NCBI RefSeq assembly: GCF_032678705.1
Contig: NZ_JAVTSS010000001.1
Location: 1,240,001 to 1,304,000 of the forward strand
Direction: 5' to 3'
Source: Pedobacter frigiditerrae
GTDB taxonomy: Bacteria; Bacteroidota; Bacteroidia; Sphingobacteriales; Sphingobacteriaceae
DNA: 64,000 bases
Numbering within the stretch: position 1 is the stretch's first letter; each line of letters starts with the position of its first letter. Positions 27,693 through 35,665 of the stretch are shown in pieces. A model generated the notes under the pieces. The model saw only the letters and a program-made list of their open reading frames with translations. It did not search any database and was not told where the DNA came from. The position numbers and the translations under genes are program-made.

Positions 27693-28723
27693 TGATGAAG
27701 AAAGCATTAGTAATTGAAGATAGCGATGATATAAGGGAAGGGACAGTTGAAATACTAGATTTGGCTGGATACGAAACTTTTAGTGCTAAAAATGGAAGGA
27801 TTGGAGTTGATTTAGCCATTAAACATTTGCCTGATATTATCCTTTGTGATATCATGATGCCAGAATTAGATGGTTATGGCGTATTGTATCTTTTGCAAAA
27901 GAACCCTCAAACTGCAAATATCCCATTTATATTTATGACAGCAAAGGCAGAGCGTGCCGATATGCGTAAAGGAATGGAAATGGGAGCAGATGATTACCTC
28001 ACCAAACCTTTTGATGATTTAGAACTGTTTAATGCTATAGAAAGCAGGCTCAAGAAAAGAGCTAAACCAGCTGGCTTTAAATCAGCTGGCGGGGATAAAG
28101 AAACCTTATTTGAAGCGTTAAAAGCCAAGGGAAAAACTAGGTCTTTTGCCAATAAACAAATTATCTACATTGAGAATGACGATCCTTCTTATTTATACTT
28201 CATCAAAAAAGGGCAGGTTAAAAGTTATAAAATAGCGAAGGATGGGAGAGAACTTTCCTCAACGCTGTACCATGATGGTGATTTTTTTGGTTATGAAAGT
28301 TTATGCAAAGCATCTAATTATACCGATAACGCAGCGACTTTAAGTGATTGTGAAATTACCTTAATTGCAAAGGCAGATTTCATGGACTATCTATTAAATC
28401 ATCAAGAAATTGCAAGTGTTTTTATTGGTTTGCTTTCTGGAAGTGTGCAAGAAAAGGAAGAGCAAATGTTAAGGTTGGCTTATTTCTCAGTCCGTAAGCG
28501 TGTTGCTGATGCTTTGGTTCAAGTAGCAGGTAAATTTGGCGATTCCAATAGTGATAGTTGCATACTAAAAATTTCAAGAGATGATTTAGCTGCTTTGGTT
28601 GGCACAGCAAGTGAAACAGTAAGTAGAATGCTGGCAGATTTTAAAGATGAAAAACTCATCGAAAAAAACGGAAATGCCATTCATGTTCTTTCTATTGAAA
28701 AATTGAGAAACGTTAAGCAGTAG
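27692..28723 (+). CDS. Receiver-cNMP-CRP/FNR fusion transcription regulator
   Basis: The 343-residue protein has a receiver domain (1-125; IEDSDD acidic pocket, Asp53 in LCDIMMPELDG, Lys in YLTKPF), a cyclic-nucleotide-binding-like beta barrel (about 145-265) and a CRP-type helix-turn-helix (about 280-340). The recognition helix has Glu308, Ser311 and Arg312 (SETVSR), the FNR arrangement, which reads TGAT-type half-sites. FNR's N-terminal Cys cluster is absent, so oxygen information should come by phosphotransfer from the FixL-like kinase. It thus combines FixJ-like and FixK-like roles in one chain. Matching boxes precede at least six promoters nearby. Confidence 0.9.
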   Translation: MMKKALVIEDSDDIREGTVEILDLAGYETFSAKNGRIGVDLAIKHLPDIILCDIMMPELDGYGVLYLLQKNPQTANIPFIFMTAKAERADMRKGMEMGADDYLTKPFDDLELFNAIESRLKKRAKPAGFKSAGGDKETLFEALKAKGKTRSFANKQIIYIENDDPSYLYFIKKGQVKSYKIAKDGRELSSTLYHDGDFFGYESLCKASNYTDNAATLSDCEITLIAKADFMDYLLNHQEIASVFIGLLSGSVQEKEEQMLRLAYFSVRKRVADALVQVAGKFGDSNSDSCILKISRDDLAALVGTASETVSRMLADFKDEKLIEKNGNAIHVLSIEKLRNVKQ

Positions 28724-28733
28724 ATTCGTTTGT

Positions 28734-28771
28734 AGTCTATTGGTCTATGGTCCATAGACTATAGACCATAG
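28734..28771. repeat. Heptamer-type repeat array with hairpins
   Basis: Diverged 7-8-base units (AGTCTAT, GGTCTAT, GGTCCAT, AGACTAT, AGACCAT) form nested inverted repeats such as GTCTATGGTCCATAGAC. They end next to the FNR-like box at 28777. A related array at 33160-33208 also precedes the box of the next operon. Confidence 0.6.
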
Positions 28772-28776
28772 TTTTC

Positions 28777-28841
28777 TGACGAATATCATTTTTTCTTCTA
28801 ATCCATCTCATCAGTTCTAGGGTATTTCTAAGCTAGTTTTG
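28777..28841 (+). promoter_or_regulatory. FNR-like box and -7 element of the hemN-ccoI operon
   Basis: The box TGACGAATATCA (28777-28788) and TAGTTTTG (28834-28841) are exactly 57 nt apart start to start. A block of about 20 nt around the box is nearly identical to the one upstream of ccoNO (33239-33258). Confidence 0.8.
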
Positions 28842-28860
28842 TATATATAAAATATGCAGA

Positions 28861-29298
28861 ATGAAAGCAATTGCCTATAATATCAATCCTAAAGAAAAAG
28901 AATGGCTCATTTTGGCCAACTATAAAAAACATGACATTACTATAATAGCAAATAGTTTAACACTTGATACGTTAAACTTTGCTGCTGGTAAAGAGGCACT
29001 GATAGTTTTTAATGAGGATCCCATAAACGCTGATATCATTAATGGTTTAAAAGCTTTGGGCATTAAATATATAGCCACATCTTCTTATGAATATTACCAT
29101 ATTGATTTGCCTGCAGCTAAAGCCGCAGGAATAAAAATTGCAAACATTCCGTTTAAGAACGGTGGTACTTTAGAAAACATGCATCAAGTTATTACCAATT
29201 TGGATAATTGGGCAGCAGGTAAATGTGTTGGCGATGCTTGTTGTTGCCAAAGTAATTGCTTCATTAACCTTGTTCACAAAGAAAATGGACACCACTAA
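28861..29298 (+). CDS. D-2-hydroxyacid-dehydrogenase-like N-domain with Cys-rich tail
   Basis: The 145-residue product matches only the N-terminal catalytic-domain half of D-lactate dehydrogenases (LdhA type): EALIVFNEDPINADIINGL, then LGIKYIATSSYEYYHIDL and AAKAAGIKIANIPF. The NAD-binding Rossmann domain is missing altogether. The chain ends with a Cys-rich segment holding Cys122, 127, 128, 129 and 133 (CVGDACCCQSNC). It cannot be an active dehydrogenase. A metal- or cluster-binding or regulatory role near haem/copper maturation is possible. It is the first gene of the oxygen-regulated hemN-ccoI-ccoS operon and overlaps hemN. Confidence 0.75.
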   Translation: MKAIAYNINPKEKEWLILANYKKHDITIIANSLTLDTLNFAAGKEALIVFNEDPINADIINGLKALGIKYIATSSYEYYHIDLPAAKAAGIKIANIPFKNGGTLENMHQVITNLDNWAAGKCVGDACCCQSNCFINLVHKENGHH

Positions 29299-30625
29299 GT
29301 TGCTCAAAAAGTATAATGTTGCTGCTCCTCGTTATACCAGTTATCCTACGGTTCCATATTGGAATACGGATAAATTTACCACAGGCCAATGGTTAAATTC
29401 TTTAATTAAAAGTTACGCTACTCATAAAGAAGATGGAATAAGTATTTATATCCATTTGCCATTTTGTGAAAGCCTATGTACGTATTGTGGCTGCAATACC
29501 CGAATTACCAAAAACCATTGTGTAGAAATTCCTTACATCACTGCTTTAATTAAAGAATGGGAAATGTATTGTAAAGTATTAGGTGAAAAACCTAAAATTA
29601 AAGAACTGCATTTAGGAGGCGGAACGCCAACGTTTTTCAGTCCACAAAATTTAAAGTATTTAATTACCTCAATAATTGGGCAAGATAATGAGGGAATTGC
29701 TTGTTCCTTTGAAGGTCACCCAGACAATACAACTACAACTCATCTACAGGTTTTACATCAATTGGGTTTTAAACGTTTAAGCTTAGGTATTCAGGATTTT
29801 GATTCGAAAGTACAACTAATGATTAATCGTTTCCAAACGCCTGAGCAAGTTGCCCATATCACCAAAGAAGCAAGAGCGCTGGGCTATGATTCCATCAATT
29901 TCGATTTAATTTATGGTTTACCAGGACAAACTTTAAAAGGATTAAAACAGACCATAATAGAGGTTATTAATATGTGGCCAGAGCGAATTGCTTTTTATAG
30001 TTATGCCCATGTGCCGTGGTTAAAACCTGGACAAAGACATTATTCAGAAAAGGACATTCCACAGGGTAACGAAAAGTTTGCATTGTATCAGATTGGCAGA
30101 GATTTATTGCTTAGTGCTGGTTATCAAGAAATAGGGATGGACCATTTTGCACTAAAAAAAGACAGCTTATTTAAAGCCAGCGAAAGCCATCAATTGCACA
30201 GAAACTTTATGGGTTATACCGACCAACATACCAAAATATTAATTGGTTTGGGCGTTTCTTCCATCAGCGATTGCGAAACAGCATTTGCACAAAATAGCAA
30301 AACATTGGAAGGCTACGTAGCTCAAATTAACAATGATTGTTTTGCTGTAGAAAAAGGTCACCTTTTAACTGATAAAGATTTGTATATCAGACAACATATA
30401 TCAAATTTAATGTGCAAAGGTTTCACCTATTTCCATACAGAAATTCCAACCGTAATCATCGAAAGATTGAAGCCTCTAATAGCTGATAATTTGGTTCAGA
30501 TTACAGGAAGAGAAGTAAGCATTACTGAGACAGGAAAATCCTTTCTGAGGAATGTATGTATGGCATTTGATGAACACTTATGGGATCGCCAACCGCAAAC
30601 CAATCTATTTAGTAACGCAGTTTAA
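29285..30625 (+). CDS. hemN: Oxygen-independent coproporphyrinogen III dehydrogenase
   Basis: A radical-SAM enzyme that oxidatively decarboxylates coproporphyrinogen III to protoporphyrinogen IX without O2, supplying haem under low oxygen. The 446 residues include the HemN start PRYTSYPTVPYW, the cluster motif Cys61-x3-Cys65-x2-Cys68 followed by Cys70 (FCESLCTYCGC), the GGGTPTF motif, and the C-terminal HemN domain. The start is the ATG at 29285 (MDTTKLLKKYN), which overlaps the end of the preceding gene by 14 nt. A longer reading to 29225 has no family support. Confidence 0.95.
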   Translation: MDTTKLLKKYNVAAPRYTSYPTVPYWNTDKFTTGQWLNSLIKSYATHKEDGISIYIHLPFCESLCTYCGCNTRITKNHCVEIPYITALIKEWEMYCKVLGEKPKIKELHLGGGTPTFFSPQNLKYLITSIIGQDNEGIACSFEGHPDNTTTTHLQVLHQLGFKRLSLGIQDFDSKVQLMINRFQTPEQVAHITKEARALGYDSINFDLIYGLPGQTLKGLKQTIIEVINMWPERIAFYSYAHVPWLKPGQRHYSEKDIPQGNEKFALYQIGRDLLLSAGYQEIGMDHFALKKDSLFKASESHQLHRNFMGYTDQHTKILIGLGVSSISDCETAFAQNSKTLEGYVAQINNDCFAVEKGHLLTDKDLYIRQHISNLMCKGFTYFHTEIPTVIIERLKPLIADNLVQITGREVSITETGKSFLRNVCMAFDEHLWDRQPQTNLFSNAV

Positions 30626-30633
30626 TTAGGTGT

Positions 30634-33015
30634 ATGGAACAGCAAAAAATATTGAGTGCTAACTTATGTTACCATTGTGGTGAGGATATTTCTGGCGTTG
30701 ATTTGGTTATAGCCGATAAACATTTTTGTTGCGCAGGTTGCAAGGGGGTTTATCAAATACTGTCTGCTAATAACATGTGTGCTTATTATGCTTATAATGA
30801 TAGCCCTGGAAAGAGGTTAGAAACAAATGCCCACTTTGAATATTTAGATGAACCAAGTATTGTTAAACAACTGGTCAATTATCAGGATAAGGAAAATTGC
30901 ATTGTCACCTTTTATATTCCTGCCATTCATTGTAGTTCATGCATTTGGCTTTTAGAACATTTGTATAAAATTAATCCAGCTATTTACAGTTCTAGAATAG
31001 ATTTTTTGAAAAGAGAGGTTAACTTGAGCTTTAAACATAATGAAATTGCTTTAAGAAAAGTTGTAGAAATTCTAGTGCAAATTGGTTATGAGCCAGCTAT
31101 TAATTTACAAGATGTGGTAAAGGAAAATAGCAACAGAGTTGATAAAGCACTTATCCTAAAAATTGGCGTTGCTGGTTTTTGCATGGGGAATGTGATGTTG
31201 TTTAGTTTTCCAGAATATTTTGGCATATCAAATCTAGAACCTCAATTTAAGGCTTTATTTGGCTGGTTAAATTTAGCTTTTTCTATTCCAGTTGTATTGT
31301 TTAGCGGTAAAGATTATTTCTTATCGGCCCTTGCCAGTTTAAAACACAAACACATTAATTTAGATACGCCATTAGCTTTAATTATCGCGGTGTTGTTTTT
31401 AAGAACCGCATTTGCTGTCGTCTTTAACAACGGAGTAGGTTTTGCCGATACCTTAACTGGACTGGTCTTTCTGCTGTTGATGGGAAAGTGGGTTAAACAG
31501 CGCACTTATCATCATATTTCTTTTGATAGAGATTATCGCTCTTATTTCCCAATAGCCATTACCACTTTGCAAAATGGAATGGAGAAGCCAAAGGCGATAA
31601 ATGAATTGGCAATTGGCGATCGCTTATGGATTAGGAATGGAGAGCTAGTACCTGCAGATTCTATTTTGATGCGAGGCGATGCGTGGTTAGACATGAGTTT
31701 TGTTACTGGCGAAACAGAACCTCAACAAAAGGTTTTGGGTGAAGTTATTTATGCAGGTGGCAAACAAATGGGAGAGGGCATTGAAATAGAAGTTTTAAAA
31801 AACGCTTCGCAAAGTTATCTTACAAGCCTATGGAATAAGGAAAACTACAGCCATAATTTTAAACAGAACTTTAATGATAGTGTAGCTAAATATTTCAGTA
31901 TCGCTGTGTTTATCATCGCCTTTATCGCCATGGCTTATTGGTTTTACCATAACAATGGTACAAAAGCTTGGGCGGCATTTACAGCAGTTATCATCGTTGC
32001 TTGTCCTTGTGTGTTGGCGTTAAGCACTCCTTTTACGCTTTCTGCTATTTTATCAGTATTCGATAAAAAGGGCTTTTATGTAAAAAATACTGATGCTGTT
32101 GAAGAATTGGCCCATTGCAATTCTATTGTTTTTGATAAAACTGGAACATTGACCACCATAGAAGATGCAAAAATCAGTTTTACTGGAACACTTACTGATA
32201 ATGATAAGAAGTTGCTGGTTTCATTACTCAATCATTCCTCACATCCTTTAAGTAGGCAAATTTTAAACAGTTTTTCTTACGGTAAATTTTATCCAATTTC
32301 AAAATTTAAAGAAACACCAGGGAAGGGAATTAGGGGATTGGTGAATAATCAGATGGTTTATGCAGGTAATCAGTCTGTTTTACCTTTTGATATTAAGCCA
32401 GACCAACATAATGGTGTTCATGTTGTAATTGATAGTGCTTACAAAGGTTCTTTTATAGTTACTCAACAATGGCGTTCGAATTTGGCTGAGCTGATGACCA
32501 AGTTGACAAAGCAGTTTAGCTTAAAAGTGCTTTCTGGAGATACTAATAAGGACGAAAAAGCACTTCAGTCATTTTTCTCTTTATCAACAACCATAAAGTT
32601 TGAGCAAAGTCCGCAACAAAAGTTGGCGGCGATTATACAACAACAAGAAAGCGGGGAAAAGGTAATGATGCTTGGTGATGGTCTTAACGATGCCGGAGCT
32701 TTAAAACAGAGTGATTTTGGAATTGCCATTACCGATAACATTAACAATTTTACGCCAGGTTGCGATGCCATTTTAAAAGGGAGTTCTTTGGAGTTTCTTC
32801 CCAGTTTTTATCAATTAAGTAAAGACGGATTGAAAATCATTAAAATCAGCTTTGCTATTGCCATTGCTTACAATTGTGTTGGTTTGTATTATGCAGTACA
32901 AGGTACACTTTATCCATTAGTTGCAGCAGTGCTGATGCCTTTAAGCACCATTACCATTATCAGTTTTACTACCATTGCCACCAGATTTTTCGCTCGTAAA
33001 AACAACTTGATATGA
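30634..33015 (+). CDS. ccoI: Copper-translocating P-type ATPase for cbb3 assembly (CcoI/FixI)
   Basis: A 793-residue P1B-type ATPase supplying copper for cbb3 oxidase. The N-terminal metal domain has paired cysteines (CYHCGE, CCAGCKGV). A heavy-metal-associated domain with HCSSCIW follows, then eight membrane helices, the CPC metal channel motif (VACPCVLALSTPF), phosphorylation site DKTGTLT, and MLGDGLNDAGAL. The N-terminal ATPase-type zinc-like domain is typical of FixI/CcoI in this phylum. It sits 8 nt after hemN and overlaps ccoS by ATGA. It is inner-membrane. Confidence 0.95.
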   Translation: MEQQKILSANLCYHCGEDISGVDLVIADKHFCCAGCKGVYQILSANNMCAYYAYNDSPGKRLETNAHFEYLDEPSIVKQLVNYQDKENCIVTFYIPAIHCSSCIWLLEHLYKINPAIYSSRIDFLKREVNLSFKHNEIALRKVVEILVQIGYEPAINLQDVVKENSNRVDKALILKIGVAGFCMGNVMLFSFPEYFGISNLEPQFKALFGWLNLAFSIPVVLFSGKDYFLSALASLKHKHINLDTPLALIIAVLFLRTAFAVVFNNGVGFADTLTGLVFLLLMGKWVKQRTYHHISFDRDYRSYFPIAITTLQNGMEKPKAINELAIGDRLWIRNGELVPADSILMRGDAWLDMSFVTGETEPQQKVLGEVIYAGGKQMGEGIEIEVLKNASQSYLTSLWNKENYSHNFKQNFNDSVAKYFSIAVFIIAFIAMAYWFYHNNGTKAWAAFTAVIIVACPCVLALSTPFTLSAILSVFDKKGFYVKNTDAVEELAHCNSIVFDKTGTLTTIEDAKISFTGTLTDNDKKLLVSLLNHSSHPLSRQILNSFSYGKFYPISKFKETPGKGIRGLVNNQMVYAGNQSVLPFDIKPDQHNGVHVVIDSAYKGSFIVTQQWRSNLAELMTKLTKQFSLKVLSGDTNKDEKALQSFFSLSTTIKFEQSPQQKLAAIIQQQESGEKVMMLGDGLNDAGALKQSDFGIAITDNINNFTPGCDAILKGSSLEFLPSFYQLSKDGLKIIKISFAIAIAYNCVGLYYAVQGTLYPLVAAVLMPLSTITIISFTTIATRFFARKNNLI

Positions 33016-33161
33016 ACATACTTTATTTTCTTGTGGGCTGCAGCGTTTTAATGGCATTGGTATTTTTAGCGGCATTTATTTGGTCGCTCAAAAGTGGTCA
33101 ACACGATGATGTGGTTACACCAGCCATGAGAATGCTGTTTGATGAGGAAGAGGAAAGTTAG
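33012..33161 (+). CDS. ccoS: cbb3 oxidase assembly protein CcoS
   Basis: A 49-residue single-helix membrane protein (MNILYFLVGCSVLMALVFLA...), with one transmembrane segment followed by WSLKSGQHDD and a DEEEES tail. This is the normal CcoS form, needed for cofactor insertion into CcoN. Its ATG overlaps the ccoI stop (ATGA), so the two are coupled. It is shorter than typical gene-length cutoffs but matches the family in sequence and place. Confidence 0.92.
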   Translation: MNILYFLVGCSVLMALVFLAAFIWSLKSGQHDDVVTPAMRMLFDEEEES

Positions 33162-33208
33162 TCAATAGTCAATAGTCAATAGTCGATAGTCAATAGTCTA
33201 TGGTCCAT
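33160..33208. repeat. Seven-unit AGTCAAT heptamer tandem repeat
   Basis: Seven 7-base units (three exact AGTCAAT, then diverged) start within the ccoS stop codon. They resemble the array at 28734-28771 and, like it, lie just before the FNR-like box of the next operon. Confidence 0.75.
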
Positions 33209-33244
33209 CAACCATCAACCTTTATCAAACGCCTAACCATTTTC

Positions 33245-33309
33245 TGACGAATATCACTTTTTCAACTAAGCCTTATCATCATGCAACCTTGGCTCAGTAA
33301 ATACTTTTG
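33245..33309 (+). promoter_or_regulatory. FNR-like box and -7 element of the ccoNO operon
   Basis: TGACGAATATCA (33245-33256) and TACTTTTG (33302-33309) are again exactly 57 nt apart start to start. Transcription would begin near 33316, 26 nt before the ATG at 33342. Confidence 0.8.
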
Positions 33310-33341
33310 TTGTATCACAAAACAATAAATCTCTATTTTTT

Positions 33342-35480
33342 ATGCAGTTAGAAAAATTTACTTACGATAACAAGATTGTACGAAATTTTGGTCTTGCCAC
33401 CATTATTTGGGGTATTATCGGAATGACGGTTGGTTTGCTTGTGGCCATGCAGTTGTTTAAACCTTCAATGAATTTGGGCAACCAATACACCACTTTCGGC
33501 AGAATTAGACCTTTGCATACCAATGCGGTAATTTTCGCCTTTGTAGGCAATGCCATTTTTATGGGTGTGTATTATTCTTTACAACGCCTTTTAAAAGCAA
33601 GAATGTTTAGCGATGTATTAAGCAAAATCCATTTTTGGGGTTGGCAATTAATCATCGTTTCTGCAGTAATAACCTTGCCTTTAGGTCTTACAACATCGCA
33701 TGAATATGCCGAATTAGAATGGCCGATAGATATTGCCATTACACTAATTTGGGTGGTTTTTGGTATCAACATGTTTGGTACCATTATTAAACGTAGAGAA
33801 AGGCATTTGTATGTGGCTATTTGGTTTTACATTGCCACGTTTGTAACTATTGCAGTTTTGCACATCGTTAACTCTTTTGAATTACCAATCTCAGCTTTTA
33901 AAAGTTATTATGTGTATGCAGGCGTTCAAGATGCCTTGGTACAGTGGTGGTATGGACATAATGCGGTTGCGTTTTTCTTAACTACGCCGTACTTGGGAAT
34001 GATGTACTACTTTTTGCCGAAAATGGCGAACAGGCCTGTATATTCTTATAAGTTAAGTATTCTGCACTTTTGGTCATTAATCTTTATTTATATCTGGGCT
34101 GGCCCGCACCATTTATTATATACTTCCTTACCAGGATGGGCACAATCTTTAGGGGTTGCATTTTCAATTATGCTTATTGCGCCAAGTTGGGGTGGCATGA
34201 TCAATGGTTTGTTAACCTTGCGTGGTGCCTGGGATAAAGTTCGTGAAGATGTAACCTTAAAGTTCATGGTTGTTGCCTTAACTGCTTATGGCATGGCAAC
34301 TTTCGAAGGTCCATTACTTTCGTTAAAACAAATTAATGGGGTTGCCCACTTTACCGATTGGATTGTTGCCCACGTTCATGTTGGCGCATTAGGATGGAAT
34401 GGTTTCTTAACCTTTGGTGTGTTGTATTGGTTAATTCCACGCATCTATAAAACTGAACTTTACTCTAAAAAAATGGCTTCATTCCATTTCTGGATTGGCA
34501 CCTTAGGTATTCTGTTTTATGCAGTGCCGATGTATTGGGCTGGTTTTACACAAGGTTTAATGTGGAAAGAGTTCACTCCAGAGGGATTATTAAAATATCC
34601 CAATTTTCTGACTACAACCTTGCAAATTATTCCAATGCATGTGTTAAGAAGCATTGGCGGAGGGCTTTATTTAATCGGAGTTATTGTAATGACGGTTAAC
34701 CTCGCTAAAACCATGTTAAGGGGAAAATTAGTAGCTAATGAAGCTGCAGAAGCAATGCCTTTAGAAAAGGTAATGGTTGAAGATGCATCAGACAAAAAAT
34801 GGCATAGAAGATTAGAACGCAAACCAATAAAATTAATGGTTTTAGCGCTAATTGTAATCTTAATTGGTGGTATGGTAGAGATGATGCCAACTTTTACCAT
34901 TCAATCTAATATACCAACCATAGCTAGTGTAAAACCTTATTCGGCACTTGAACTACAAGGTAGAGATGTTTATATCCGTGAGGGTTGTGTAAACTGTCAC
35001 TCTCAAACGGTTCGCCCTTTCCGCTCAGAAACAGAACGTTATGGAGAATACAGCAAGGCTGGAGAATTTGTGTACGACCATCCGTTTTTATGGGGTAGCA
35101 AACGTACTGGGCCAGATTTACACAGGATTGGTGGTAAATACAGTAATACTTGGCACTTTAATCATTTATTGGACCCAACCTCTATGTCGCCAGGCAGTAT
35201 CATGCCATCTTATCAATGGTTAATTAGTCAGAAGTTAGACACCACAACTACGGCCAGTAAAATTAGGGCTATGCAAACGCTTGGTGTTCCTTATGATGAA
35301 GACTTTGATAAAATAGCAAATGTATCGTTAAAAAAACAGGCAGATACTATTGCTAAAGACTTAAGGCAAAATAATATCAAGGTAACTAGCGATAAAGAAA
35401 TTATAGCTGTAATTGCCTATTTACAAAGATTAGGTACTGATATCAAAGCAAATAAATCAACTATCCCATCAAACCAATAA
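33342..35480 (+). CDS. ccoN: cbb3-type cytochrome c oxidase subunits I and II, fused (CcoNO)
   Basis: A 712-residue fusion of the catalytic CcoN (about 1-480, twelve or so membrane helices; His-rich copper/haem segments such as WWYGHNAVAFFLT, GPHHLLY, HVHVGALGWN) and monohaem CcoO (about 500-712; haem c motif CVNCH at 549-553, WGSKRTGPDL, MPSYQWL). It is a proton-pumping, high-affinity terminal oxidase used at micro-oxygen levels. Fusion is common in this phylum. It heads the ccoNO-Q-P-G operon; spacers are 2 nt or overlaps. No gene is broken. Confidence 0.96.
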   Translation: MQLEKFTYDNKIVRNFGLATIIWGIIGMTVGLLVAMQLFKPSMNLGNQYTTFGRIRPLHTNAVIFAFVGNAIFMGVYYSLQRLLKARMFSDVLSKIHFWGWQLIIVSAVITLPLGLTTSHEYAELEWPIDIAITLIWVVFGINMFGTIIKRRERHLYVAIWFYIATFVTIAVLHIVNSFELPISAFKSYYVYAGVQDALVQWWYGHNAVAFFLTTPYLGMMYYFLPKMANRPVYSYKLSILHFWSLIFIYIWAGPHHLLYTSLPGWAQSLGVAFSIMLIAPSWGGMINGLLTLRGAWDKVREDVTLKFMVVALTAYGMATFEGPLLSLKQINGVAHFTDWIVAHVHVGALGWNGFLTFGVLYWLIPRIYKTELYSKKMASFHFWIGTLGILFYAVPMYWAGFTQGLMWKEFTPEGLLKYPNFLTTTLQIIPMHVLRSIGGGLYLIGVIVMTVNLAKTMLRGKLVANEAAEAMPLEKVMVEDASDKKWHRRLERKPIKLMVLALIVILIGGMVEMMPTFTIQSNIPTIASVKPYSALELQGRDVYIREGCVNCHSQTVRPFRSETERYGEYSKAGEFVYDHPFLWGSKRTGPDLHRIGGKYSNTWHFNHLLDPTSMSPGSIMPSYQWLISQKLDTTTTASKIRAMQTLGVPYDEDFDKIANVSLKKQADTIAKDLRQNNIKVTSDKEIIAVIAYLQRLGTDIKANKSTIPSNQ

Positions 35481-35482
35481 TC

Positions 35483-35665
35483 ATGTTTAAACAAATTAAA
35501 GACCTAGCTGGAGGTGAAATGTACTTGATAACCTCATTACTCATATTTATGGTGTTTTTTGTCCTAGTGGGCGTGTATCTACTTAAGCTAAATAAAAACC
35601 ACATCAGTTTAATGAGCAATTTACCAATTGAAGACAACCAAATACAAGGAGATGAGAAAGCTTAA
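35483..35665 (+). CDS. ccoQ: CcoQ-like small cbb3 subunit
   Basis: A 60-residue protein with one transmembrane helix (TSLLIFMVFFVLVGVYLLKL) and a polar tail. It sits between CcoNO and CcoP, the standard position of CcoQ/subunit IV, which stabilises CcoP binding. It starts 2 nt after ccoNO and overlaps ccoP by 14 nt. The family call rests mainly on size and context. Confidence 0.82.
   Translation: MFKQIKDLAGGEMYLITSLLIFMVFFVLVGVYLLKLNKNHISLMSNLPIEDNQIQGDEKA

Noticed and set aside
29225..29284. Upstream extension of HemN
   Set aside because: It runs inside the preceding gene in another frame and lacks HemN similarity; MDTTKLLKKYN is the normal start.
28861..29298. Treating the LdhA-like gene as a frameshifted pseudogene
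   Set aside because: The downstream DNA encodes hemN in another frame with no trace of an NAD domain, and the gene has an intact start, stop, promoter and cysteine tail.
33160..33208. Regular heptamer array considered as CRISPR
   Set aside because: Units are 7 bp and directly abut with no spacers; no cas genes are nearby.
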